Below the pieces are notes generated by a model. It was not told the origin of the DNA. It saw only the letters and a list, made by a program, of their open reading frames with translations, and searched no databases. Below, piece by piece: positions 43,908-52,572 of a stretch of DNA of 64,000 nt. Position 1 is the first letter of the stretch. Every line of letters starts with the position of its first letter. The translations under genes and the position numbers were made by a program. Source of the stretch: Alphaproteobacteria bacterium (lineage in GTDB: Bacteria; Pseudomonadota; Alphaproteobacteria; JANQMY01); NCBI GenBank assembly GCA_028289425.1, contig JANQPL010000010.1:42726-106725 (forward strand), written 5' to 3'.

Positions 43908-44327
43908 CTACACGGTATCTCTGGGCGGACCTTTGAGCTCCACCAAGTTTCCGTCCGGATCCGGAATGTAGATGGACGGGCCATTGCCCTCCGCACCGTA
44001 GCGGATGCCGACTTCGCTCGGCTCAATGTTGAATGCCGCCAAGTGCTGCTTGAGTTCATCCAAGTCAAATGGATCGATCCGGATCGCAAAATGATCCAGA
44101 TTTTTGCCTTCGGGCGCCAACGGTCCGCCACCCTGTTGCCCCATGGGAGAGTTAATGGGGACCAAGTCGATGAGCGCCGCGCCGATGCGAAGCTGGTAAA
44201 GGCCGAATTCCGGCAATTCCCGCTCAAAACTGGCGCCGATAACATCTTGATAAAAGGTTTTGGATGCTTCCAGATCCTTAACCCGCAAGACCACATGATC
44301 TAGGTGAACTGTGCGAAACGGCGGCAT
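43908..44327 (-). CDS. VOC/glyoxalase-family protein
   Basis: A 139-residue protein with the vicinal-oxygen-chelate fold. It has two beta-alpha-beta modules: VHLDHVVLRVKDLEASKTFY at the start and LDHFAIRIDPFDLDELKQHL in the middle. Metal-ligand candidates are the two histidines and the glutamate in GNLVELKGPP. It resembles virulence-associated/fosfomycin-resistance-like and glyoxalase I-like small enzymes, and the specific reaction is open. ATG at 44327 is chosen because it starts at the first conserved strand. The start faces the TIGR02301 gene start with only 17 bp between them. Confidence 0.85.
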   Translation of the reverse strand: MPPFRTVHLDHVVLRVKDLEASKTFYQDVIGASFERELPEFGLYQLRIGAALIDLVPINSPMGQQGGGPLAPEGKNLDHFAIRIDPFDLDELKQHLAAFNIEPSEVGIRYGAEGNGPSIYIPDPDGNLVELKGPPRDTV

Positions 44328-44344
44328 GATGCTAAAGATATAGA

Positions 44345-44737
44345 ATGCGAAGGTCCGATAAAACCAGATTCGGCTTGCGTCGATGGGCGTTGCTGTGCGG
44401 CGCGCTGGCGATTTTCGCACAGCCCGTTTTCGCCCAGTCGCTGTCCGCTTCCTATCAATCGAAATTGTTTCAATTGTCCGAGATATTGGGGGCGGTTCAC
44501 CATTTGCGCGCGTTGTGCGTTGAATCCGAAGCGCAGACCTGGCGCCAATCCATGATCCGGCTCATTGAAACCCAAGAAGCGCCAGAATGGCTTGCCGATC
44601 AGATGATCGACCATTTCAACAAGGGGTATTACCGGGAACAGGAAGCCTATCCGGTATGCGATGCCGCAAGCCAAAGGCGCGCAACACGGCTCGCCAACGA
44701 GGGGGCACGCCTCGCCCGCACCCTGTCCCGCAGTTAG
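44345..44737 (+). CDS. TIGR02301-family exported protein
   Basis: A 130-residue protein of an alphaproteobacterial family of unknown function. A signal peptide is present: basic RRSDKTRFGLRR, hydrophobic WALLCGALAIFA and a cleavage site near VFAQ. The mature part carries the family signature LSEILGAVHHLRALC, QTWRQSMIRLIETQEAPEW and FNKGYYREQEAYPVCDAA, with two cysteines that could form a disulfide. It is probably periplasmic. No function is known to me. The gene is divergent from the VOC gene with a 17-bp gap, so each promoter must lie inside the other gene. Confidence 0.82.
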   Translation: MRRSDKTRFGLRRWALLCGALAIFAQPVFAQSLSASYQSKLFQLSEILGAVHHLRALCVESEAQTWRQSMIRLIETQEAPEWLADQMIDHFNKGYYREQEAYPVCDAASQRRATRLANEGARLARTLSRS

Positions 44738-44774
44738 AGCAAAAAGAACTGACTTTCAGATCCTTCAATGTTTC

Positions 44775-44912
44775 GTCATCGCGAGCATTCCCCCCTGGTC
44801 CGCGCCCAGCGCGGCCAGAGGACAGGCTCCGGAATGCGCGGCGATCCAGGGCCGCTTGCTCCAAGCGTGTTGCTCTGGATTGCCGCGGGCGCTATCGCGC
44901 CCTCGCAATGAC
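44775..44912. repeat. Intergenic palindromic element with nested dyads
   Basis: GTCATCGCGAG at 44775-44785 pairs (10 of 11) with CTCGCAATGAC at 44902-44912. Inside, CGGCGATCCAG at 44839-44849 pairs (10 of 11) with CTGGATTGCCG at 44875-44885. Several GC-rich short hairpins lie within. Such GTCATTGCGAG-bounded elements are well known as dispersed repeats in many bacteria. The remaining gene-free stretch 44913-45108 shows nothing I can name. Confidence 0.6.
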
Positions 44913-45108
44913 CAGATCGTGTTCGGGCTGAAGCATAAAGGTTGCGGAAAAGTCGGCTAAATTTATCCGAAAATCTAAGCGTCTACGCCACGAAATCATC
45001 ACAATTGGAACACAAAGGGGCCGCGCTCTAGAGAGGTTTTGTTTACAGCGGCTTTCTAGGCTGACACACATGGCTGGGGCGGCCTCGAGAATTGAAGGAC
45101 GTACCATT

Positions 45109-45360
45109 ATGCTTGCATCGCCCCTCGCCCAGCCGGATCCATCACAGGTCTATCGCGCCTATCTTGCCAGGCGCAAAAGCTCGCCCAGAAGCGACCGGAT
45201 CGCTGAAGCGTCTTTCAATCGCGAGATTCTCAAAAGTTCAGGTGCCGAAGACACGGACCGTCGCGCTGAAGCACGGAAGCTTGTCCGCCAAAAGGCGGCC
45301 ATTGCCCTGCGCGCCGTCCGCACGGAAGCCCGCGCGCACCGTCTAGATATCGCTGTCTAA
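45109..45360 (+). CDS. Small hypothetical protein
   Basis: An 83-residue, strongly basic, alanine-rich protein with no membrane segment. The first 20 residues include SPLAQPDPSQVYRAYLARRK, and the rest is predicted helical with an RRAEARKLVRQKAAIALRAV stretch. I recognise no family. ATG at 45109 has AAGGA about 9 nt upstream, which supports translation. It lies between an intergenic repeat and the convergent TPP-enzyme gene, 8 bp before that gene's stop. Codon choice resembles neighbouring genes. It could be a small nucleic-acid-binding protein, but that is only inferred from charge. Confidence 0.45.
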   Translation: MLASPLAQPDPSQVYRAYLARRKSSPRSDRIAEASFNREILKSSGAEDTDRRAEARKLVRQKAAIALRAVRTEARAHRLDIAV

Positions 45361-45368
45361 GCGCCGGA

Positions 45369-46913
45369 TCAGATAACGACTTCAATCAACCGCGGCCCTT
45401 TGGCCTTCACGGCTGCGGCGAAATGATCGTTGAATTCTTCGGCCGTTTCCGGACGGCTTGCTTCAACGCCCATGCCTTGGGCAAGTTGAACCCAATCCAG
45501 ATTCGGATTTGACAGATCCAACATCGACAAGGCCGTTGGCCCCGGATTCTCCGCGCCGACCCGCATGAGTTCGATATTCAGAATGGCGTAGGACCGGTTG
45601 GCAAAAATGACCGTCACCACGTCCAGATTCTCCCGCGCCTGGGTCCACAGAGCCTGGACCGTGTACATGGCACCGCCATCGCCGTGCAAGCAGACCACCT
45701 TCCTGTCAGGACAGGCCACCGCCGCCCCAGTCGCAAGGGGCAACCCTTGTCCGATGGACCCGCCGGTCAATTGCAAATGATCGAAGGGTTCAGCGCCGCC
45801 GGCCAGGATGTAAGAGGCAAGGCCTGATGTGGCCGACTCGTCGGAAATGATGGCGTTCTCCGGAAGCAGTGCCGCCACGCTGTTCCCGACCGATCCTGCG
45901 CTCACTTCGCCTGTGGGCAGCTCCGGCCGCGATGCTTCAGCAACGCCGGCAGGCTCCGCCGGTGCCCCCAGTTCGTCCGCCAGGGCCTCAAGGCCGGCCA
46001 CCACATCTTCTTCCGGGGCGGCCAATTGCTGGATCGCGCAGTCGTCCGGCGTCAGCCAGCTCGGCTTACCGGGATAGGCGAAAAAAGCGACGGGCGGTTT
46101 TGCGCCGGCCGTCACCAACAGGTCGACGCCTTTCATGGTTTCCACCACATCCTCGGCGAAGTATGGCAGCCGATTGATGTTCACGATGCCCGCACCGCGC
46201 CGAAGCCGCGAGAAGAATGTTTCGGTTATAAGTTCCGCGCCGGTGGCGGCCGCAATCCGCCCGGCGGCTTTAAGCCCGCGTTCCTGTAAGCCCGCGCCGG
46301 ATACCATCAGCATACCCCGTTTTGCCCCTTTGAGCGCTTTCGCGGCAGCGACGACCGACTCTTTGGACGGAATGGGCGGCTTGCGCGCCTCGATGGGCGC
46401 GACCGGACCGTCACATTCTTCCCACGCAGTGTCGGCGGGCAGAATGAGGGTTGCGATCTGCCCCGGGGGTTCCATGGCGGCGGCAACGGCGAGGCTGCCA
46501 TCCAACGCCACCGTCCTCGAACTGGGCGATTCCTTTACCCAACCGGAGACGGGGCGCGCAATGCCCACAATGTCGGAATTGAGCGGCGCATCATATTGAA
46601 CATGATAGGTCGCATGCTGACCAACAATATTAACAATCGGCGTGTTGGCTTTCCGCGCGTTGTGCAAATTGGCCAACCCATTGCCGAGGCCTGGGCCCAA
46701 ATGAAGCAACGTGGATGCCGGCTTCCCCGCCATCCGTCCGTAGCCGTCGGCGGCGCCGGTCACCACACCTTCGAACAATCCCAAAATGGAGCGCATGCCT
46801 TTGACCCGGTCGAGCGCTGCTACGAAATGCATTTCCGATGTGCCGGGATTTGTGAAACACACTTCCACGCCGCTCGCCACCAGCGTGCGCACCAGGCTTT
46901 CCGCTCCGTTCAT
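45369..46913 (-). CDS. Thiamine-diphosphate-dependent enzyme (acetolactate synthase large-subunit-like)
   Basis: A 514-residue ThDP enzyme with the three-domain layout of acetolactate synthase, benzoylformate decarboxylase and relatives. The cofactor-activating glutamate is Glu48 in LGLFEGVVTGAADGYGRM. The ThDP/Mg site is the GDGGAMYTVQALWTQAREN motif and the ANRSYAILN that follows. LHLGPGLGNGLANLHNARKA is typical of the decarboxylase branch. It lacks a small regulatory subunit gene nearby and is probably not the main IlvB. The substrate would be a 2-oxo acid. ATG at 46913 has GGAGG upstream. The LysE-type exporter lies upstream on the same strand. Confidence 0.85.
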   Translation of the reverse strand: MNGAESLVRTLVASGVEVCFTNPGTSEMHFVAALDRVKGMRSILGLFEGVVTGAADGYGRMAGKPASTLLHLGPGLGNGLANLHNARKANTPIVNIVGQHATYHVQYDAPLNSDIVGIARPVSGWVKESPSSRTVALDGSLAVAAAMEPPGQIATLILPADTAWEECDGPVAPIEARKPPIPSKESVVAAAKALKGAKRGMLMVSGAGLQERGLKAAGRIAAATGAELITETFFSRLRRGAGIVNINRLPYFAEDVVETMKGVDLLVTAGAKPPVAFFAYPGKPSWLTPDDCAIQQLAAPEEDVVAGLEALADELGAPAEPAGVAEASRPELPTGEVSAGSVGNSVAALLPENAIISDESATSGLASYILAGGAEPFDHLQLTGGSIGQGLPLATGAAVACPDRKVVCLHGDGGAMYTVQALWTQARENLDVVTVIFANRSYAILNIELMRVGAENPGPTALSMLDLSNPNLDWVQLAQGMGVEASRPETAEEFNDHFAAAVKAKGPRLIEVVI

Positions 46914-46947
46914 GGGTTCCTCCGCTTGGGTTTATGGGTTATTGCGC

Positions 46948-47595
46948 TTAATAGAACAGCAAACTTATCCAGACTGCAAAGCCGAATACGGCGATAAGTC
47001 CGCCGAAGATGCGATTGATAAACCAGAAATGGTCGCGGGTGAGCCTGCCATGGAATTGGCTTGCCACGAACGTAATGAAAAACCACCAAAGGGACGAGCC
47101 GATCATGACGGCACCCACCAAAAACCACGATCCAAGTAGAGTGATGTAGCCGAAAAACTCTTGAAGGCTTGCGAAGAACACGGCAAAGCCCAGCATGGTG
47201 GCGGGGTTCGTCAGCGTCAGGAAAAGTGTGGAGCCGATGGCGTGGGGCAAATCGTCGGTCCAGTTGGAGACCAGTTGGGCACGCCTCAATCGGCTTTCAT
47301 CGGGCGGTTCCCGCAAATAGCTATAGACGCCCATGCCGATCAACACGGTGCCGCCGATGGCCCCGATGATGTGCTCCTGGGCCATGATGGCTTCTCTAAC
47401 GGCGTGAAGCCCGAATGCCGCGATCAGCGCAAAAACACCGTCGCCTAGCACAGATCCGAGCCCGGCCATAAGACCGTTGATTTGACCGTGTTCGAGCGTG
47501 CGGCGGATGCAAATCAGGTTCACAGCGCCGATGGGCGCAGACACGGCAACCCCAATGAACATGCCGGCCAATACAAGCAGAAAATAGTCTACCAA
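46948..47595 (-). CDS. LysE-family amino-acid exporter
   Basis: A 215-residue membrane protein with about six hydrophobic segments. The LysE/RhtB signature is seen at the N-terminus (GVAVSAPIGAVNLICIRRTL and GLGSVLGDGVFALIAAFG) and later as SNWTDDLPHAIGSTLFLTLT and NPATMLGFAVFF. These proteins export amino acids or related small molecules using the proton gradient. The start is a TTG at 47595 and is not well supported by a ribosome site. The 34-bp gap to the downstream TPP-enzyme gene suggests co-transcription. Confidence 0.85.
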   Translation of the reverse strand: MVDYFLLVLAGMFIGVAVSAPIGAVNLICIRRTLEHGQINGLMAGLGSVLGDGVFALIAAFGLHAVREAIMAQEHIIGAIGGTVLIGMGVYSYLREPPDESRLRRAQLVSNWTDDLPHAIGSTLFLTLTNPATMLGFAVFFASLQEFFGYITLLGSWFLVGAVMIGSSLWWFFITFVASQFHGRLTRDHFWFINRIFGGLIAVFGFAVWISLLFY

Positions 47596-47634
47596 CGCGG
47601 CGCCCCGTTTTGCCTCGTCTCGATTTCGCCCGCG

Positions 47635-48621
47635 TTATACCTCAACGACGAGACGCCCGCGCACTTGTCCGGCCATGATTTGCTCCGCCGCTTGCGGCAC
47701 ATCTGCAAGACTGATCGTGCTGGCCATTGCCCCCAATTTCGCAAGGTCAAGATCAGCGGCAAGCCGGTCCCAGGCCTCTTGGCGTTTTGGAAGGGGCGCC
47801 ATCACAGAGTCAATTCCCAAGAGCGACACGCCGCGCAGGATGAAGGGAGCGACCGACGCGGGCAGATCCATTCCTTGCGCCAAGCCGCAGGCCGCAACGG
47901 CACCACCATATCTTGTCGATGCAAGCACATTGGCCAATGTCTTCGATCCGACACTGTCGATGGCGCCCGCCCACCGTTCCTTGCCAAGGGGGCGCGGATC
48001 GCCCGACAGTTCGCCGCGGTCAATAATTTCTTTGGCGCCGAGCGACTTCAAATAGCTTTCTTCTTCGGTCCGGCCCGTCGATGCGATGACTTCGTAGCCA
48101 AGCTTGGCCAGAAGCGCGATGGACACACTGCCCACACCGCCCGAAGCCCCGGTTACGACAATGGGACCGTCATTGGGCACAACGCCCGCTTTTTCAAGCG
48201 CGATGACCGACAACATGGCCGTGTAGCCTGCCGTGCCAATCGCCATGGTCTGGGCCGCGGATAGGCTTGCCGGTTTCTTGACCAGCCAATCCCCCTTCAC
48301 GCGGGCCTTTTTTGCATATCCCCCGAAATGCGTTTCCCCGACACCGAAACCGTTGAGGACCACCTCATCGCCTGGCTTGAACCCCCCGTGAGAAGACGAT
48401 TCAACGGTCCCCGCGAAATCGATCCCCGGGATCATCGGCCACACGCGGACCACCGGGGCCTTTCCGGTGAGTGCAAGGCCGTCCTTGTAATTGACCGTGG
48501 AATGGGAAACCGCGACCTCCACATCCCCATCCATCAGATCGTCCGTCGAAATGTCTTTGAAGCTTGTTTTTTGGCCGTCATCGGTCTTTTCGACCATAAG
48601 GGCCTGAAACGTGTTGGCCAT
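47635..48621 (-). CDS. acuI: Acrylyl-CoA reductase (AcuI/YhdH) family oxidoreductase
   Basis: A 328-residue NADPH-dependent medium-chain reductase. Family features: [59 protein letters not shown] for NADPH binding and [17 protein letters not shown] near the C-terminus. AcuI reduces acryloyl-CoA to propionyl-CoA, which detoxifies acrylate formed from DMSP or from 3-hydroxypropionate. Whether this copy has that role cannot be told from sequence. ATG at 48621 has GAGGA upstream; the extension to 48684 is not family-like. The GPH-type symporter gene is 64 bp upstream. Confidence 0.9.
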   Translation of the reverse strand: MANTFQALMVEKTDDGQKTSFKDISTDDLMDGDVEVAVSHSTVNYKDGLALTGKAPVVRVWPMIPGIDFAGTVESSSHGGFKPGDEVVLNGFGVGETHFGGYAKKARVKGDWLVKKPASLSAAQTMAIGTAGYTAMLSVIALEKAGVVPNDGPIVVTGASGGVGSVSIALLAKLGYEVIASTGRTEEESYLKSLGAKEIIDRGELSGDPRPLGKERWAGAIDSVGSKTLANVLASTRYGGAVAACGLAQGMDLPASVAPFILRGVSLLGIDSVMAPLPKRQEAWDRLAADLDLAKLGAMASTISLADVPQAAEQIMAGQVRGRLVVEV

Positions 48622-48685
48622 GGGTCCTCGCTGTTTTTCTCTGGATGGATCAAAGGGGCACTGTGAGAATCGGCGACAAACCACC

Positions 48686-50101
48686 TTAATTCGCGGGCCG
48701 CGTCAAGGTTTTGCTCGTTTCTGCGGCAGGCACAGCAGCTCGACGAATCTTTAAATCCGTCAAAAGCTCTGCATGTCTTTTTTGGTCAAGCGGATAGTTC
48801 CACATGATCGCCCCGCATAGGGTCAGTCCCAAGATGGGAATCAACGCCATAATCGCTTTGATGGCGTGTTGCGTTTCTTCCGATTGAAGGACATTCGCCT
48901 CAAAACCAGAGGCGCCAAGCAACACGCCAAAAATAAATCCGGCAACGCCGCTTGCCATCTTGGTGCCAAAGGTTGCAAAGGCGTAGACCTTGGCCTCGTT
49001 GCGTTCACCGGTAGCCCATTCGTTGTATTCGACCGTATCGGGCAACATGGACCAGAACATGACACCCAACCCCCCTGCCCCAAGTCCCGTCAGTGCAAAG
49101 ATGGCAAAGACAATCGGCTGGCTGTAGATCGTGTTGAGATACATGAGCAATAGACCGAAGCCCATAACACCACTTGCCGTAAGCCAGGTGATGAGCTTGC
49201 TGGTGCGGGCCGAAAACCAAACATAGAACGGAATGATCAGTATTTGGCACAACATGAACAGACCAAGCGCCTGGTTCATGAGCGTTTCATCGCCGTAGAC
49301 ATATTTGAAGTAGTACGGAACATTCTTGCCGAACATGGCAAGGCATCCGCCGCCAATGATAATGGCCGCGAACACCCGCGCGAGCGGTCCGTTAAGCCGC
49401 AATGTCAGCGCCACACTGATAATGTCTTTGAACAAGGCTGCCGGACTGAAGCTCACATCTGCCTGAGCTTCCTGTTGCCCCTCCGGCGGCTCGGATGTCA
49501 GGTAATAGCTCACCAACTGACTGACGAAGAAAACCAGCGCCAACACAGCGACGGCGGCGGACCAGCCATACTGTGCGTCGCCGCCACCCAAGGCGACAAC
49601 CAATGGCGGAAGAACTACTGCCAATGTCAATCCGCCACCGGTCGCAAACTGCATCCGCCATCCGGTTAAGCTCGCGCGTTCATTGGCGTCGCTGGTCATG
49701 CGCGCGGTGAGGGAGCTATACGGAATGTTGGAAACGGTGAAGGCAGTTCGCAGCAAGAAATGGGTTACCAACGCCCAGGCGATCAGCCATGGACCTGTTA
49801 ACGAGGGAACGGAAAACGAGATCCAGTAAAGAAGGGCAAGCGGTGCCGCAGCCCACAGAATGTAAGGGCGGTACCGGCCCGCACGCGATCTTGTCCGGTC
49901 CGCTATGCCGCCCATGATGGGGTCGGTGATGGCATCCCAAATCGAACCCACGCCAAAGATAAAACCGGCCCATTCCGGCGAAAGACCTGCAATGTCCGTA
50001 TAAAAGAAAATGAGGAACAGGGTGGCGGCTTGCCAGATGAGATTGTAGCCGAAATCCCCAAAACCATAGCCGGCCTTTTGAACGGTGCTCAGAGTCGGCA
50101 A
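48686..50101 (-). CDS. MFS/GPH-type sugar:cation symporter
   Basis: A 471-residue, about twelve-segment transporter of the glycoside-pentoside-hexuronide:cation symporter group (MelB/XylP-like). Motifs: [20 protein letters not shown] at the N-terminus, [21 protein letters not shown] with the family aspartates for cation binding, and [19 protein letters not shown]. It probably takes up a sugar or glycoside with Na+ or H+, but no sugar-catabolic gene is adjacent. The start is a TTG at 50101 preceded by GGGGGAA. It is divergent from the molybdopterin oxidoreductase. Confidence 0.87.
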   Translation of the reverse strand: MPTLSTVQKAGYGFGDFGYNLIWQAATLFLIFFYTDIAGLSPEWAGFIFGVGSIWDAITDPIMGGIADRTRSRAGRYRPYILWAAAPLALLYWISFSVPSLTGPWLIAWALVTHFLLRTAFTVSNIPYSSLTARMTSDANERASLTGWRMQFATGGGLTLAVVLPPLVVALGGGDAQYGWSAAVAVLALVFFVSQLVSYYLTSEPPEGQQEAQADVSFSPAALFKDIISVALTLRLNGPLARVFAAIIIGGGCLAMFGKNVPYYFKYVYGDETLMNQALGLFMLCQILIIPFYVWFSARTSKLITWLTASGVMGFGLLLMYLNTIYSQPIVFAIFALTGLGAGGLGVMFWSMLPDTVEYNEWATGERNEAKVYAFATFGTKMASGVAGFIFGVLLGASGFEANVLQSEETQHAIKAIMALIPILGLTLCGAIMWNYPLDQKRHAELLTDLKIRRAAVPAAETSKTLTRPAN

Positions 50102-50281
50102 GATGTTTCCCCCAATAATCCGGCGTTATTCGGTCGGCGCCAGTGTCTCCTGGGAGCGCACGGCGCGGCCACCGCCAGACCCAAGCATTTGGTGTTACCA
50201 CACGCTCATACGCCCTGTCTTGGAAGAGTCGCCTGGGTGTCCTAGACTCTCATTGAGTATTGCTATGAGAGGGATCGGCGC

Positions 50282-52402
50282 GTGAAACAAGAGAAGAAAA
50301 CTTTTTGTCGGGTCTGCGAACCGGCATGCGGAATGATCGCGGTCGTCGAAGATGGCGCGCTGACAGCGCTCAAACCAGACCGCGACCACCCGGTGACCAA
50401 AGGCTTTGTGTGCCACAAAGGCATTTACGGTCTGGACATTCACAACGACCCCGATCGTCTGAATGTTCCGCTCCGCCGAAACGCATCTGGAGGACTCAAG
50501 GAGTCTTCCTGGGATGTGGTGCTGCCTGAAATCGCAGAGCGCCTGCAAAACGTGCTGGAGACTTATGGGCGGTCTGCCATTGGTGGATATCGTGGCAACC
50601 CGATGGCCTTTAATACGCTCTTCGGCCCCAGCTATGGCGCGCTTATGAGCCAGTTGGGTGTGAAGAAGCATTTCAGTTCCGGCACCCAGGACTGCACCAA
50701 CAAATTCGCCGGCAGCGGCGCTGTCTTCGGCACCCAGACCCTGCATCCGGTGCCGGATATCGAGCACACGGACTTCCTATTGTTGTTGGGCGAAAACCCA
50801 GCCATCAGCCACATGTCGTTCCTGTCCATCGCGGACCCGATGGGCGAGATCCGGCGGGCGAGCGAACGCGGCGCCAAAGTGCTTTACGTTAATCCGCGAA
50901 CCATCGAATCCGCCCGCTTTGCCGGCGATGTGCTGCATATTCGTCCGGATACAGATGTTTACTTCCTCGCCGCGTTGCTTTGCGAGATGGATCGCTTGGA
51001 TCTTATCGACAAGCAAGCGCTCGAAAATCGCGGACAAAACTGTCAAGAACTGTTGGCGTTTGTCCACGACTATCCGGCAGACCGCGTGTCCTCCGTGACC
51101 GGCATCGAAGCTCAGACCATTGTGGATCTCGCCCGAAATTTCGCGACCGCCCCGTCCGCATCCATTCACATGTCCACCGGCGTCAATATGGGCCGCCAAG
51201 GCACGCTTGCTTATTGGCTGGTGCATATGGTGTCGCTGGCGAGCGGCAATTTGGGACGGCGCGGCGGCAATCTTTATTCGGCCGGTTTCTACAGCCGGGC
51301 ATCGAAAGCCGGCACCACGCGGGCCGAGCCGGAAGATATTGTCGAAGGACCACATGGCACCATGCGGGCAGTGAACAGCCCACTGATCGGACTGCCCGCG
51401 AACTTGATGCCGGAATACATCATGGATCCCAAGGATCCCATCAAAGCCATGTTCATCACCGGCGGTAATCCCGTGTTGTCCGTGGCGGGCGAGCCCAAAA
51501 TGCGCAAGGCGCTTGCCTCTCTCGACTTGCTGGTCTGCGTCGATATCTATCGCAATGCGTCCGCCGATACCGCGGACTACGTCTTGCCAGCCGCCGGCGC
51601 CTTTGAACGGCCCGACATCAACCTCACAGCGCTTGGCCTGCAGCATTTGTCCAACATTCAGTACACTGAGGCGGTGGTTGAGCCCGGCTTTGAGCGAAAG
51701 CCCGAATGGTGGATCTTCGAGAAGATCGCCGAACACATGGATCTGCGGTCGCGGTTTGAGGCGGACGGGCCCGACAACATCGAAGAGGATTTGTGGGCCC
51801 GCACGGACGCCATGCTGCGCTCGCGCGACCGGTCCATGGCCGAACTAAAGGAGAAAGGAACGATCATCTTCGACGAGACTCCGTCTGATGAAATCTTCGA
51901 TCACGTTCAGACGGAAACGGGGCTAGTGGATTGTTTCCCGGCAGCATTCGGCTCGTCGCTGACGCGGATGGAAGCGATCTTTTCTGAACTGAAGAAAGAA
52001 AGCAAAGATCAGTTGAAGCTCATCACCAAGCGCGACGCGCATATGATGAACAGCTGGTATGCGAACGTCGAGAAGATGAAACGCAAAGAGCGCGCGCGGA
52101 ACTATCTATTCATGCATCCGGAAGACGCCAAGCAGCGGCAACTTAAGGAAGGGCAAACCGTCAGCCTCGCAAGCAAGAGCGGGGATGTGGAGATTGAACT
52201 CAAGCTGTCCGACGATTTGATGCTCGGTGTAGTAGCGGTGACCCATGGCTGGGGCCATCAGAATTCAAAAGGCATGTCTTTCGCACAGTCCACACCCGGC
52301 GTGAACGTCAATCGCCTTCTGCCGTCGGGCCCCGACAGCTTCGAACCCTTATCAAATCAAGCGCATATGACCGGGATAGCCGTGGAAGTGAGAGGGCTCT
52401 AA
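50282..52402 (+). CDS. Molybdopterin-dependent oxidoreductase, cytoplasmic
   Basis: A 706-residue DMSO-reductase-superfamily enzyme. A [4Fe-4S] site is visible in the N-terminus: Cys9-x2-Cys12-x3-Cys16 (CRVCEPAC) and Cys44 (FVCHKG). The bis-MGD-binding region contains GGYRGNPMAFNTL and GSGAVFGTQTL, and the C-terminal domain includes MHPEDAKQRQLKEGQTVSL and VTHGWGHQNSKG. There is no twin-arginine signal, so it acts in the cytoplasm. Physiological substrate and electron partner are unknown; no small iron-sulfur or membrane subunit gene is adjacent. The start is a GTG at 50282. A hairpin-rich element follows the stop. Confidence 0.88.
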   Translation: MKQEKKTFCRVCEPACGMIAVVEDGALTALKPDRDHPVTKGFVCHKGIYGLDIHNDPDRLNVPLRRNASGGLKESSWDVVLPEIAERLQNVLETYGRSAIGGYRGNPMAFNTLFGPSYGALMSQLGVKKHFSSGTQDCTNKFAGSGAVFGTQTLHPVPDIEHTDFLLLLGENPAISHMSFLSIADPMGEIRRASERGAKVLYVNPRTIESARFAGDVLHIRPDTDVYFLAALLCEMDRLDLIDKQALENRGQNCQELLAFVHDYPADRVSSVTGIEAQTIVDLARNFATAPSASIHMSTGVNMGRQGTLAYWLVHMVSLASGNLGRRGGNLYSAGFYSRASKAGTTRAEPEDIVEGPHGTMRAVNSPLIGLPANLMPEYIMDPKDPIKAMFITGGNPVLSVAGEPKMRKALASLDLLVCVDIYRNASADTADYVLPAAGAFERPDINLTALGLQHLSNIQYTEAVVEPGFERKPEWWIFEKIAEHMDLRSRFEADGPDNIEEDLWARTDAMLRSRDRSMAELKEKGTIIFDETPSDEIFDHVQTETGLVDCFPAAFGSSLTRMEAIFSELKKESKDQLKLITKRDAHMMNSWYANVEKMKRKERARNYLFMHPEDAKQRQLKEGQTVSLASKSGDVEIELKLSDDLMLGVVAVTHGWGHQNSKGMSFAQSTPGVNVNRLLPSGPDSFEPLSNQAHMTGIAVEVRGL

Positions 52403-52408
52403 ACCATA

Positions 52409-52555
52409 TCGTCATTGCTCGGGCTTGCGCCGGGCAATGACGACTAGAAGCAAGCAGGCTAATTTTCCACTCGTCATTACACGGGGAGCAAACCGTCGGT
52501 TTGCGCGCCCGGGCCTGCCTTCGCCGAAGCGAAGCTTAGGCTTCGCGTAGGCAGG
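52409..52555. repeat. Mosaic of three hairpins between convergent genes
   Basis: Three separate palindromes are present: CGTCATTGC at 52410-52418 with GCAATGACG at 52434-52442; a perfect GCAAACCG-T-CGGTTTGC at 52488-52504; and CCTGCCT at 52514-52520 with AGGCAGG at 52549-52555, which encloses GAAGC/GCTTC pairing. The stretch lies between the convergent stops of the molybdopterin oxidoreductase and dihydroorotase-family genes and probably doubles as a terminator. It is typical of dispersed intergenic elements. Confidence 0.6.
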
Positions 52556-52572
52556 TAATCCAACTACTTTTC

